NCBI GenBank assembly: GCA_002298785.1
Contig: DBMR01000052.1
Coordinates: 16,652-80,651, forward strand
Origin: Verrucomicrobia subdivision 3 bacterium UBA693
GTDB taxonomy: Bacteria > Verrucomicrobiota > Verrucomicrobiia > Limisphaerales > UBA8199
Length of the DNA: 64,000 bases
Direction of reading: 5' to 3'
In this document: piece after piece, positions 1 through 8,396 of the stretch
Position numbering within the stretch: the stretch's first letter is position 1
How the letters are laid out: every line of letters starts with the position of its first letter
The notes under the pieces: model-generated
The model's input: only the letters and a program-made list of their open reading frames with translations
The model's database searches: none
What the model was told of the DNA's origin: nothing
Translations under genes and position numbers: made by a program

Positions 1-1577
1 ACCGCCGCGAGGTCATCATCCGCCGGACGCGGTATGAACTGCGCAAAGCGGAGGAGCGCGCCGAGACGCTGGAAGGCTACCTGATCGCCCTCTCCAACCT
101 GGATGAGTTCATTCGCATCATTCGCAGTTCGGCCAACCGGGATGAGGCCCGCATCAAACTGTTGGCTTTTGAGTTCGCTCGAGCCCAGGTCGAGCAACTC
201 GGGATTATGATCCGGAGCGAGGCGCGCCTGACCGGCGGGCGTTATTGCTTCAGTGAGGCGCAAGCCAACGCGATTCTCGAGTTGCGCTTGTATCAGTTGA
301 CCGGTTTGGAAATCGACAAGGTCCGGGCCGAGTACCACCAGTTGCTCGAGAAGATCACCGACCTGATGGATATTCTGGCGCGCGAGGAGCGGGTGCTGGC
401 TATCATCAAGGCGGAACTGCTCGTCATCAAGGAGAAGTATGCGACGCCGCGGCTCACGGAGTTGAAGCCGGATGAAGGCGAGATTGCGCTAGAAGATCTC
501 ATTGCGAACGAGGGAGTGATCATCACGCTCACCCACGCTGGGTTGATCAAGCGCACGAATGTGAGTGAATACCGGGCGCAGAAACGCGGCGGCAAGGGCG
601 TGATCGGGATGGTTACGCGCGAGGGGGCTGGGGCCGAGGACCAGGATTTCATTGAACACCTGTTTACGGCCGGCACGCATGACTACCTCATGTTTTTCAC
701 AAACACCGGCCGGGCTTATGCCGAGCGGGTTTATGAGATCCCGGACATGGCTCGCGCTTCGAAAGGGCGCAGCATTGCCAACCTCCTGCAGTTGAAGGAG
801 GGCGAGACGATCGCCGCCTTCATTCGGATTGATTCCAGAACCGGGCCCAACCGCGAGGATCAGACCTGGGATCAGCCCGGGTTCCTGTTCTTTGCCACGG
901 AGCAAGGGACGGTAAAAAAGACTCCGCTGGCCGACTTTGGCAATATTCACAAAGGCGGGCTGATCGCCATCAATATCGATGAGGGCGACCGGTTGATTGG
1001 GGTGAAGCACTCCTCGGGCGACGATCAGATGGTCCTCATCACCCGGGGTGGAATGAGCATTCGCTTCTGCGAGAAGGATGTGCGTTCCATGGGCCGCCAG
1101 GCGGCGGGCGTGCGTGGAATATCATTGGAGTCTGACGACGCGGTGGTTGCACTGGCCATAGTACAGAAAGACGCGACCCTACTCGTCGCCGCTGAAAATG
1201 GGATTGGCAAGCGCACTCCGTTTGACACCGTGCTGGAGGACGGCACCGAAGAATCGGTTTACCGCCTGCAGACGCGGGGGGGCAAAGGAATCATCACCAT
1301 GAAGGCCAACGAAAAGACCGGCGCGCTGGTCGGCGCGTTGACCGTGCGTGATGAAGACCAGATCATGCTGATCACCACCGGCGGACAGATGGTGCGCACG
1401 TTTGTGAAGGATATTCGCGAAACCGGGCGCAACGCCACTGGTGTCAAGCTCATCGACCTGGAGGGCCCCGATAAACTCCAGGCGATCGCCTCGGTCATCG
1501 CTGAACCGGAAGAAGAGAACTCCGGCGAGGCAACTCCCGGCGAAACGGCCACCGACGAACCGACTCCCGGGAGCTGA
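1..1577 (+). CDS. gyrA: DNA gyrase subunit A, C-terminal part (5' end outside window)
   Basis: The frame is open from base 3, so the start lies upstream; 524 residues are visible. They comprise the end of the breakage-reunion region (RREVIIRRTRYELRKAEER, then a coiled-coil-like stretch) and the C-terminal beta-pinwheel that wraps DNA. The GyrA box is present as QKRGGKG at 579-599, and degenerate blade repeats (RTGGKG-like, e.g. TRGGKGIITM near 1273) follow. The box separates gyrase from ParC, where it is degenerate or missing. The protein ends in an acidic, Pro/Thr-rich tail, as GyrA often does. It acts with GyrB in the cytoplasm to introduce negative supercoils. Nothing in the visible part looks broken. 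Confidence 0.97.
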   Translation, partial: RREVIIRRTRYELRKAEERAETLEGYLIALSNLDEFIRIIRSSANRDEARIKLLAFEFARAQVEQLGIMIRSEARLTGGRYCFSEAQANAILELRLYQLTGLEIDKVRAEYHQLLEKITDLMDILAREERVLAIIKAELLVIKEKYATPRLTELKPDEGEIALEDLIANEGVIITLTHAGLIKRTNVSEYRAQKRGGKGVIGMVTREGAGAEDQDFIEHLFTAGTHDYLMFFTNTGRAYAERVYEIPDMARASKGRSIANLLQLKEGETIAAFIRIDSRTGPNREDQTWDQPGFLFFATEQGTVKKTPLADFGNIHKGGLIAINIDEGDRLIGVKHSSGDDQMVLITRGGMSIRFCEKDVRSMGRQAAGVRGISLESDDAVVALAIVQKDATLLVAAENGIGKRTPFDTVLEDGTEESVYRLQTRGGKGIITMKANEKTGALVGALTVRDEDQIMLITTGGQMVRTFVKDIRETGRNATGVKLIDLEGPDKLQAIASVIAEPEEENSGEATPGETATDEPTPGS

Positions 1578-1654
1578 AATCCAGTATTCCGACGGGTGGG
1601 CCGGCCGGCCTGATTTGCGACCTGCGGTTTTAATGCTATGTATTATCCGCAAGT

Positions 1655-1918
1655 ATGCTGAGCAGGAATTGGCTGCAATGGGTCGCTGCGGGCCTGATAA
1701 CCGCGGCTTTGGTGTTTTGGGTCGCCACAGGCGCGCATCCGGGCTGGACGCGCACTAGCGAGGCGGTCCGGACGCTGGACCCCGTCACGGGCATCGAAGG
1801 CATCACGTACGAGAAGAAATTTGTGCCGGGCGTGGATTTCCTCGCGGGGGCGCTGGCCGTTGGGTTCGTGCTGGGTGCGATTTCGATGCTGAGCCGCCGG
1901 CCTTCCCGCCCATCTTAA
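1655..1918 (+). CDS. Small two-pass membrane protein, function unknown
   Basis: An 87-residue protein with two hydrophobic segments, about residues 8-26 and 62-80. Between them lies a roughly 35-residue polar loop, probably extracytoplasmic, containing GITYEKKFVPG. It starts 77 bases after gyrA on the same strand and ends 31 bases before the YceI gene, so it may be co-transcribed with either. I do not recognise the family. It could be a chance ORF, but the clean hydrophobic/polar/hydrophobic pattern and the tight fit between neighbours favour a real gene. Confidence 0.6.
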   Translation: MLSRNWLQWVAAGLITAALVFWVATGAHPGWTRTSEAVRTLDPVTGIEGITYEKKFVPGVDFLAGALAVGFVLGAISMLSRRPSRPS

Positions 1919-1949
1919 ATCGAACATCGTAACTTCAACTGTATTCCAC

Positions 1950-2564
1950 ATGACACTCAAACTGTCCCAAATCATCGCTACGGTTGGTCTTTGTGTGACC
2001 GTAATGCCTTCGCTCGGAGCCACCTTCGACTTTAAAGATCCCAAGGGCGTGAACAACGCTACCTTTACCCTCGACGCCCCTTTGGAAGCCATTCGTGGCA
2101 GCGCTTCGGGGGTGTCGGGTTCGGTCGTGTATGACCCGGAAAAGCCGGAAGCCACCACGGGGAAGATCGTGATTGCCAGCGCCTCTTTGCACGTGGGCAA
2201 TCCCATGATGCAACAGCATCTCGAAGGGCCGAAATGGCTGGAAGTGGCCAAGTTCCCAGAGATCACCTTTGAGGCGAAGGAGGTAAAGAACGTCAAGAAG
2301 AGCGGGGATATCGTTACGGCCGATATCCAGGGCAGGTTTACGCTGAAAGGCATAAGCAAGGAGCTCACCGTTCCGGTGAAGTTCACTTACCTGAAAGACA
2401 AGCTCGGCCAGCGTGTGCCCAATATGAAGGGCGACTTGTTGGTGATTCGATCCAATTTTTCGATCAAGCGCAGCGATTTCGGCATTAATTCCGGCCAGAT
2501 GGAGGAAAAAGTTGCCGATCAAATCGAGTTGGCGCTGAGTATTGCGGGAGCGGCGGCGAAGTAA
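1950..2564 (+). CDS. YceI family periplasmic protein
   Basis: A 204-residue protein with a signal peptide (residues 1 to about 23, MTLKLSQIIATVGLCVTV then a small-residue cleavage region). The rest matches the YceI lipocalin-like fold: FDFKDPKGVNNATFTLDAP near the N terminus, a SASLHVGNPMMQQHL block, WLEVAKFPEITFEAKEV, GRFTLKGISKELTVPVKF, and a C-terminal RSNFSIKRSDFGIN motif. In YceI proteins this last motif is usually the strand before the end of the barrel. The family binds isoprenoid or other amphiphilic molecules in the periplasm; its physiological role is often unclear. It converges with the LytTR regulator, with only six bases between the stop codons. Confidence 0.92.
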   Translation: MTLKLSQIIATVGLCVTVMPSLGATFDFKDPKGVNNATFTLDAPLEAIRGSASGVSGSVVYDPEKPEATTGKIVIASASLHVGNPMMQQHLEGPKWLEVAKFPEITFEAKEVKNVKKSGDIVTADIQGRFTLKGISKELTVPVKFTYLKDKLGQRVPNMKGDLLVIRSNFSIKRSDFGINSGQMEEKVADQIELALSIAGAAAK

Positions 2565-2570
2565 GAGCCG

Positions 2571-3359
2571 TTACTTTTCCGGACCGCCGAGGAGAAAATC
2601 CAGCCGAGTGCGATAATGGCGGCTGAGGGTGAGTTTCGAGCCATTGTGCAGCATCACGGCGTAATCGCCGTAGAACATCGGCTGCAGTTCCTTGATCTTC
2701 TCCAGGTTCACCAGGGTCGAGCGGCTGATCCGGGCGAACTGTTGCGGGGCTAATTGTGCTTCGAGCCCGGCCAGGGTCTCGCGTACGTAGTGTGCCTCTC
2801 CTTGCGCATGGATACGCACGTAGTTGCCATCGGCCTCCAGCCAATCAATCGTTTCCGTTCGCACCAGGATGATTTTACCGCTTTGCTTGAACACCAGGCG
2901 TTCGAGTTTTCGGGTTTCCGGTCGGAGGGTCTCCAGCAACTTGGGCAGGGGGGAAACGGCTGCCCCTGGTTGGGAGCGCCGCAAGGTTTCCTGGACGTGG
3001 GCCAGCGTCTTTTTGAATCGTTGAAGGTCGAATGGTTTTAGCAGGTAATCGACCGCGTGGACCTCGAAGGCCTTGAGGGCGTATTCGTCGTAAGCCGTCA
3101 CAAAAACGACCAGCGGGGGCGGTATTTCCGCCGCGAGCACCCGGGCGCAGACTTCGAGCCCGTTGAGCTTGGGCATTTGCATGTCCAGGAAGACCAGGTC
3201 CGGCTTGTCGCGGATAATGCACTCGACCGCCTGTTCGCCATTGGTGCACTCGCCGATCACCTGAAAATCGTGCTCCTGTTTGAGCAACTGGTGCAGCCGG
3301 CTGCGGGCGTGGGGTTCGTCATCCACGATCAAAGATCGAATGCTCGCCGGTATCGCCAT
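2571..3359 (-). CDS. LytTR-family response regulator
   Basis: 262 residues. The N-terminal receiver domain (about 8-125) has the acidic pair D13/D14, phosphoacceptor D59 in LVFLDMQMPKLNG, and the conserved Lys in YLLKPFD. The C-terminal LytTR DNA-binding domain (about 155-258) carries IDWLEADGNYVRIH and RISRSTLVNLEKI. This domain inserts beta-strands into DNA rather than using a helix-turn-helix. It lies 12 bases downstream of the sensor kinase on the same strand, so the two form an AlgR/LytR-type two-component pair. The target genes cannot be read from the sequence. Confidence 0.95.
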   Translation of the reverse strand: MAIPASIRSLIVDDEPHARSRLHQLLKQEHDFQVIGECTNGEQAVECIIRDKPDLVFLDMQMPKLNGLEVCARVLAAEIPPPLVVFVTAYDEYALKAFEVHAVDYLLKPFDLQRFKKTLAHVQETLRRSQPGAAVSPLPKLLETLRPETRKLERLVFKQSGKIILVRTETIDWLEADGNYVRIHAQGEAHYVRETLAGLEAQLAPQQFARISRSTLVNLEKIKELQPMFYGDYAVMLHNGSKLTLSRHYRTRLDFLLGGPEK

Positions 3360-3371
3360 GGAATTGAAGAA

Positions 3372-4478
3372 TCAGTGGGCTAACGGTTGTTCGTGAAAGG
3401 GAATGCCAATTACCGCTTCGACACCTCGTGACAAGCCTTCGCGGACGTCCATGCGGAAGGCCTCACCGTAGAGGTGTTTAAGGCGAGAACGGGTATTGGA
3501 CAGGCCGATGCCTTCCCGCGCCGGGGTCTTGTCAGAGCCGCCCAAGCCCATGCCATTGTCACTTACCCGCAATTCGAGCTCATCGGCTTTCCGGGCGACC
3601 CGGATCCGGAGCAGTCCGGGCTCCGGCGAGGGCTCGATTCCGTGGCGAATAGCGTTTTCCACCAGCGGCTGCAGAATCAGGTAGGGCACCAGCGCCCGTT
3701 CGACGCCGGGTTCCAACTGCTGCTGCACCTGGAGGCGGTCGGCAAACCGGGTCTGTTCAATTTCCAGGTAACGTTCCAGAAACGAAAGTTCCTCGAGCAG
3801 GCTAACTTCCTGGGGTTTGGATTGGTCCAGGCTCAGGCGCAGCATGTCGCTCAGTCGGGCCAGCACGCGATCGGCGAGGTCTGGGTTTTCGTGAATCAGT
3901 GCGGAAACCGCATGTAGAGCGTTAAACAAGAAATGGGGATTGAGCTGCATCCGCAAGGTCTGCAACCGGGCCTCCACCAGCTCTTTCTGGAGTTGAGCGG
4001 CCGCCACTTCCCGCTCGCGGTAGCGGGTGTAGTAGTGCCACCCAAGATGTCCGAGTACCACCAGCCAGTACATCATCAGGTTCAGGGCCAGGTAGTGCAG
4101 CCCCATCTTCTTGAGCAGAAACGAGAACGTCAGTATTTCCCCGGTCTGCACTGAAATCTCGCCCGAGAGCAGCCAGGACAGGGTGGTGACATAGCCGGCG
4201 GAAAAGACCAGTGCGGCCAGCAGGTGCCTCCCGACCCAGCGCCAGACGCGGGCGCCATCGAAGCGGTTGCGCTCGCAGAACCACAGGATTCCCAGCGAGA
4301 GCAGTCCGTACGTGTACCAGTCCTTGAAGGAACGACTGAAGGCGGTCCCCCAGCTAATGGGTTGGTTGAAAACGGCCTGGGAAATGTAGGCGCTAACAGC
4401 AGAGAGCAACGCCATGAAGGTCCATAGCGTTGCGATGATCCCCACCCACAACCAGCGTTTTCCTGGCCGATTAAGCAT
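3372..4478 (-). CDS. LytS/YehU-type membrane sensor histidine kinase
   Basis: 368 residues with four predicted membrane segments in the first 150 residues (about 10-32, 54-70, 86-110, 132-150), then a short coiled coil and a His_kinase (PF06580-type) domain. The phosphorylated His is H182 in LRMQLNPHFLFNALH. The ATPase N box is LQPLVENAIRHGIEP and the G box follows at DNGMGLGG. There is no separate extracytoplasmic sensor domain, so the signal is probably sensed in the membrane. It is the partner of the LytTR regulator 12 bases downstream. Confidence 0.94.
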   Translation of the reverse strand: MLNRPGKRWLWVGIIATLWTFMALLSAVSAYISQAVFNQPISWGTAFSRSFKDWYTYGLLSLGILWFCERNRFDGARVWRWVGRHLLAALVFSAGYVTTLSWLLSGEISVQTGEILTFSFLLKKMGLHYLALNLMMYWLVVLGHLGWHYYTRYREREVAAAQLQKELVEARLQTLRMQLNPHFLFNALHAVSALIHENPDLADRVLARLSDMLRLSLDQSKPQEVSLLEELSFLERYLEIEQTRFADRLQVQQQLEPGVERALVPYLILQPLVENAIRHGIEPSPEPGLLRIRVARKADELELRVSDNGMGLGGSDKTPAREGIGLSNTRSRLKHLYGEAFRMDVREGLSRGVEAVIGIPFHEQPLAH

Positions 4479-4587
4479 CTACCACTTCATACCCCAAATT
4501 CAACGGAATGTCGATCTGCGCCGACGGCAGGCGCGGCGGCGGGAAACCGGCGCCGGGCGAGCAGGCGCGACCATCAGCGGGGCCGGC

Positions 4588-4878
4588 TCAACTTTGTGGC
4601 GCCATCACCTTGGTATTGGCGGCAGGGCCACCCAGCGGTTGTTTCACGCCAGAAGAGGATTTCCGCGCCGACGAATTGTTCGTGTGGCTGGCGAGCATGC
4701 CGGCCTCACTTCGGACGGGCTTCTCCAGCGCCGCCATGACTTCATCCCGGGCATTGGCGAACTTAAGCGAATCCAGCATCGTGTAACTAATCAGCGCCAC
4801 CGCCAGCGCTCCCAGACTCAGGAAGGCCGTGAATTCCAGCTTTCGGGTGCTTTGATCATATCCAGGCAGTCGATTCAT
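4588..4878 (-). CDS. Small single-pass membrane protein, function unknown
   Basis: I chose the ATG at 4878 (MNRLPGYDQSTRK), giving 96 residues. An in-frame extension to 5040 has unlikely composition. Residues 1-15 are polar and basic, one membrane helix follows (about 16-33, FTAFLSLGALAVALISYT), and the remaining 60 residues form a polar Ala/Ser-rich tail. This is the layout of a type II anchored protein. It lies 109 bases upstream of the LytS-type kinase on the same strand and could be part of that transcript. I do not recognise the family. Confidence 0.5.
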   Translation of the reverse strand: MNRLPGYDQSTRKLEFTAFLSLGALAVALISYTMLDSLKFANARDEVMAALEKPVRSEAGMLASHTNNSSARKSSSGVKQPLGGPAANTKVMAPQS

Positions 4879-5245
4879 AATGTGTATGTGCTTCGTTCTA
4901 CCCTGTGTTCTTAATGCAAATACTGGATTTTGCGTTGGTTTTGTGACGAGTAGCTCGTTTCCAGTGACGAGTGGCACGGAATTGTGGGTTAGCACCGGCT
5001 TTGACAAACCCAGGTGGGTGTGATACAAGTAGTGCGTCAAAGTGAAATATCACACTAAACAACACTATCAGGCGTGGCTGGTCGGGCGGCAAATGTCCCG
5101 TTCCACGTGCATTGATCCTTTCGCGGGAGGTTGGTTCTGACCGGACCAAAAGATTTTGCCAAAACCCGCGATGATCAACATCGCGGGTTTTTTGTTGGTG
5201 GGGTGGGGAAGGGGTGGTCGGTAATTGTCAGTAAAACAATAAAGT
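4879..5245. other. Divergent intergenic region with an orphan terminator
   Basis: No convincing gene lies here. The region separates a minus-strand gene (start 4878) from a plus-strand one (start 5246), so it should hold promoters in both directions. It contains a strong intrinsic terminator at 5161-5193 that reads on the + strand, although no + strand gene lies upstream of it for more than 2.5 kb. That suggests a short untranslated RNA or a leader ending there. Confidence 0.5.
5161..5193 (+). terminator. Intrinsic terminator in a divergent region (possible small RNA end)
   Basis: A perfect 13-base stem, AAAACCCGCGATG at 5161-5173 pairing with CATCGCGGGTTTT at 5179-5191, has a five-base loop and runs into a T tract (5188-5193). 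This is a textbook Rho-independent terminator on the + strand. It sits 53 bases before the start of the 112-residue ORF at 5246, so it either ends a small RNA made from 4.9-5.16 kb or acts as a leader attenuator. Confidence 0.75.
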
Positions 5246-5584
5246 ATGAGTGCGAATAAAGTGAAAGTGAGAGCGCGGTTTGGGCCGGAGACCCGCTTTG
5301 ATGTGCAACCGGCACCGTTGGCTCCGTTTCGAGCCATGCAGCAGGACCGGTTCGAAGGGTTGCGTTCGGAACTGGTGGCCGAGAAACTGCGCGAGCCGCA
5401 TGAGGTTGCGGCATCAGGGTTGGTGCGGCGCGCGGCCAACGAAGCGGCGGCACTGGCGTGGGTAACGCCCTTCCCGTTGCTCGTGTTTCCGGCGCTGTTT
5501 GACGAAATGTACGAAACCGCCCTGTTCCGGGAGGAACGCCAGGAACAGGTGCGGCAGCGCAGCCGGGAGCTGCTGGCCGTATGA
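5246..5584 (+). CDS. Hypothetical soluble protein
   Basis: 112 residues starting at ATG 5246 (MSANKVKVRARFGPE). There is no signal peptide or membrane segment. It is rich in Arg, Glu and Ala, with long amphipathic stretches (QQDRFEGLRSELVAEKLREP, ANEAAALAW) suggesting a helical protein. It stands alone on the + strand after the orphan terminator and 146 bases before waaA. I do not recognise it. Codon composition resembles the neighbouring genes, which supports it being real. Confidence 0.55.
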   Translation: MSANKVKVRARFGPETRFDVQPAPLAPFRAMQQDRFEGLRSELVAEKLREPHEVAASGLVRRAANEAAALAWVTPFPLLVFPALFDEMYETALFREERQEQVRQRSRELLAV

Positions 5585-5730
5585 AGCCTAGCTGTGATGG
5601 CTCCCGCCGGGGTGAGCAGCCGGGGTGCCGGGTCCGTGCGTGAACAATTTGCGCGCGCAGACCCCGCATCCCGGCTGTTCCTCTGTAAAATTGCTTTGCG
5701 CTACCACGGCATTCCACCCCATAATGCGGC

Positions 5731-7071
5731 GTGGTTTTAGCTGGAGTGCGAATACTTTATAACATCCTTTTTTTCATCTCTTTCGTCATTTCATCGCCGT
5801 ATTATTTTTGGCGAATGCGGCGGCGAGGGAATTGGCGCGCGGGTTTCGGGCAGCGCTTCGCCAAGTATGACGCCAAATTCAAGCAGGCGATCACCAATCG
5901 GCATACGCTGTGGATGCATGCCGTCAGCGTGGGCGAAGTCAATATCTGCACCCAGCTCATCCGGGCCCTCGAGCGCCGCGCGCCCAACCTGAAGATTGTC
6001 GTCTCGACGACCACCAGCACGGGGATGGGCGAGTTGCATCGCAAACTCCCGCCGCATATCAGCCGAATCTACTATCCGTTGGACCTGCGCGCATTCGTCT
6101 CGCGGGCTTTAAACACGGTCAGGCCGCAAGCCATTGTGCTGGTCGAAGCCGAGATTTGGCCCAATTTCCTGTGGCAAGCGCGCAAGATGGAGATTCCCGT
6201 GTTCCTGGCCAACGCGCGTCTCTCCGACAAGTCCTTCCGGGGGTACCGCCTGTTCAGTTTCATCTTTCGCCCGATTTTCCGGGCGTTTGCAGGTGTGGGG
6301 GTGCAAAGCGATGCGGACGCGGAGCGACTGCGCAAGGTGGGTGTACGCCCCGAGGCCATCCACAACGTGGGCAGTTTAAAATTCGATGCCGCAAAGATCG
6401 AAGAACGCCGGGTGTTGGATGTGCAGCGGATGTTCCGGCAACTGGGCGTGCCGAAAGGCGCCCCGGTCCTGCTCGGTGGCAGCACGCATGCTGGCGAGGA
6501 AGCCATCCTGGCGCGGGTGTTCAAAAAACTGCGAACTAAATATCCCGATCTCTTCCTGGTGGTGGTGCCCCGGCATTTCGAGCGGAGCGCCGAGGTAGGA
6601 CGGGATCTCGAGGCGGAGGGAATCCGGTTTGCTTACCGCAACAAACTCAGTGTCAGCTCCAAATTCGGCGAGCGGCAGCTCGATTGCCTGTTGGTCAATA
6701 CGACTGGCGAGCTGCAGTTCTTTTACGAGCACGCCACGGTGGTCTTTGTCGGCAAGAGCCTGACTGCGGAAGGCGGGCAAAACCCCATCGAACCCGGGGC
6801 GGTCGGGCGTGCGATGATTTTCGGTCCCAACATGCAGAACTTTGCGAAGATCGTGGAGAAATTCGTGCAACGCAAGGGTGCGGTTCAAGTCAAAGATGCG
6901 GCGGAGCTGGAGCGGGTGGCGGGAGAGTTATTGGGAGACGAGGCGCGGCGGAAGGAGTTGGGCGCCAACGCGAAGGCAGTGGTGCGCGAAAACCTGGGCG
7001 GCATTGACCGGACCATCGATCTGATCCTGCAGCACCTGGATACCAACGAGCTGTACGTAAAGCCGCGGTAA
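5731..7071 (+). CDS. waaA: 3-deoxy-D-manno-octulosonic acid (Kdo) transferase
   Basis: 446 residues. WaaA/KdtA transfers Kdo from CMP-Kdo to lipid A precursor at the inner membrane. The N terminus has the family's membrane anchor followed by SSPYYFWRMRRRGNWRAGFGQRF. Further hallmarks are LWMHAVSVGEV, the EAEIWPNFLWQA block, ARLSDKSFRGYRLF, VLLGGSTHAGEE and the C-terminal FVGKSLTAEGGQNPIEPGA, a nucleotide-sugar-binding signature of GT30. The start is GTG at 5731; a second in-frame GTG at 5746 would give MRILYNILFF, which fits the family as well. This gene is good evidence for an outer membrane with lipopolysaccharide. Confidence 0.95.
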   Translation: MVLAGVRILYNILFFISFVISSPYYFWRMRRRGNWRAGFGQRFAKYDAKFKQAITNRHTLWMHAVSVGEVNICTQLIRALERRAPNLKIVVSTTTSTGMGELHRKLPPHISRIYYPLDLRAFVSRALNTVRPQAIVLVEAEIWPNFLWQARKMEIPVFLANARLSDKSFRGYRLFSFIFRPIFRAFAGVGVQSDADAERLRKVGVRPEAIHNVGSLKFDAAKIEERRVLDVQRMFRQLGVPKGAPVLLGGSTHAGEEAILARVFKKLRTKYPDLFLVVVPRHFERSAEVGRDLEAEGIRFAYRNKLSVSSKFGERQLDCLLVNTTGELQFFYEHATVVFVGKSLTAEGGQNPIEPGAVGRAMIFGPNMQNFAKIVEKFVQRKGAVQVKDAAELERVAGELLGDEARRKELGANAKAVVRENLGGIDRTIDLILQHLDTNELYVKPR

Positions 7072-7081
7072 ACCGAGCTTC

Positions 7082-7107
7082 GGTCGCCAGGGGGTTCCCG
7101 GGCGACC
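7082..7107. terminator. Hairpin between convergent genes, probable bidirectional terminator
   Basis: GGTCGCC at 7082-7088 pairs perfectly with GGCGACC at 7101-7107 around a 12-base G/C-rich loop. It lies in the 75-base gap between the stop codons of waaA and the PilT/PilU gene. There is no clear T tract on either strand, so it may block exonucleases or pause polymerase rather than terminate on its own. Confidence 0.35.
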
Positions 7108-7146
7108 TCCAATCCGCAGCTTGCGCTGTAGAGTGCCGATTTGTCC

Positions 7147-8235
7147 TTACTGCAAGATGCGGCGACCTTCGTCGAGGAAGATTCCCTTGAAATTCATCTC
7201 GAGCGCTTGCGGGTTGCTCGCTTTGCTCAGGGCTTCCTTCTCGGAGACCTTGTTCTCTTTTACCAGATTGAACAAAGCCTGGTTGAAATTCAGCATGCCG
7301 TCGTCCATGCCGGTTTCGATGGCCGCGGGCAGTTTGTCCAGGCGGTTTTCCTCGATGAGCTTCTTGACGGTGGGCGTGTTGATCATGATCTCCAACGCTG
7401 GGGTCATGGGCCCGGCGAGCGTGGTGACCATGCGCTGGCAAACCACTGCCTGCAGGGTGCCGGCGAGCTGACGTCGAATTTGTTCCCGCTCATCGGCCTT
7501 AAAGAAATCCAGAATGCGGCTGACGGATTGAGCGGCGTTGGTGGTGTGGAGCGTGGAGAGCACAAGGTGCCCCGTGTCAGCGGCGCTCATCGCGGCGGTG
7601 AAGCTGATGGAGTCACGCATTTCACCGATCATGATGATATCGGGATCCTGCCGCAGCACATGCTTCAACGCATGGTGGAAGGACAGGGTGTCGAGACCCA
7701 CTTCGCGTTGCTCGATGACACACTGGTTGTCCTCGAACACGTATTCGATCGGGTCCTCCATCGTGATGAGGTGCTTTTTGAAGTTGGCGTTGATGTGCTC
7801 GATCATCGCCGCCAGCGTGGTGGATTTGCCGCAACCTGTAGATCCGGCCAGCAACACGATGCCGCGGGGTGATTCCGCGATCTTTTTGATCTGGGACAGC
7901 AATCCCAGGTCTTCGAAGCTGGGCACGTTCGTCTTCACATAGCGCATCGCGAGGCACCACTGGCCCCGTTGCTGAAACAAATTCGTACGGAATCGGCCGA
8001 TGCCCGGGAGAAAATACGAGAAGTCCACCTCGCGTTCCTGCTCGAGACGGCGCTTCAAATGCGCCGGCGCGACAGTGTCCACCACCTTGTTCAACCATTC
8101 CTCCGCCGGGGTAGGGCATTCAATGGCGATCAATTGGCGATTGATCCGGAAAATCACCGGAGTGCCAATTTTGATATGCACGTCCGACGCACCGCCATCC
8201 ACCGCCAGCTTCAAAATTCGATGAAAAAGTTCCAT
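7147..8235 (-). CDS. PilT/PilU-family type IV pilus retraction ATPase
   Basis: 362 residues. The N-terminal PAS-like domain begins MELFHRILKLAVDGGASDVHIKIG. The RecA-like ATPase has Walker A GSTGCGKSTT, the Asp box with ITMEDPIEYVFED, Walker B DPDIIMIGEMRD, and the His box LVLSTLHTTNA. The C-terminal part (TPTVKKLIEENRLDKLPAAI, NFNQALFNLVKENKVS) resembles PilU more than PilT, and the AIRNLIRE motif needed for PilT retraction is not visible. It would act at the cytoplasmic base of the pilus. No other pilus gene is next to it; the nearest related piece is the prepilin fragment at 15.5 kb. Confidence 0.93.
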   Translation of the reverse strand: MELFHRILKLAVDGGASDVHIKIGTPVIFRINRQLIAIECPTPAEEWLNKVVDTVAPAHLKRRLEQEREVDFSYFLPGIGRFRTNLFQQRGQWCLAMRYVKTNVPSFEDLGLLSQIKKIAESPRGIVLLAGSTGCGKSTTLAAMIEHINANFKKHLITMEDPIEYVFEDNQCVIEQREVGLDTLSFHHALKHVLRQDPDIIMIGEMRDSISFTAAMSAADTGHLVLSTLHTTNAAQSVSRILDFFKADEREQIRRQLAGTLQAVVCQRMVTTLAGPMTPALEIMINTPTVKKLIEENRLDKLPAAIETGMDDGMLNFNQALFNLVKENKVSEKEALSKASNPQALEMNFKGIFLDEGRRILQ

Positions 8236-8307
8236 GAGGGTAACCTACAAAAAGTGGGCGGCCGCAAAAAGCCAAAACTGATAATCCCTCAAGTCTCGTT
8301 AAGCGTT

Positions 8308-8340
8308 GGCGCGCCGCCGCCCGAGGCGGTTCGGCGCGCC
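8308..8340. other. Large GC-rich stem-loop downstream of argG
   Basis: GGCGCGCCG (8308-8316) pairs with CGGCGCGCC (8332-8340), and inside it CCGCC (8317-8321) pairs with GGCGG (8325-8329) around a CGA loop, leaving two bulged T. That gives 14 paired bases within 33. It lies between the argG stop and the PilT/PilU start, both on the minus strand. There is no T tract, so it may be a processing or exonuclease barrier rather than a simple terminator. Confidence 0.5.
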
Positions 8341-8396
8341 GAAGTTCAATTGCGGACGCGCTTCCGTGGGAATCCTCCGCGATTCGGGAGAAGGGC

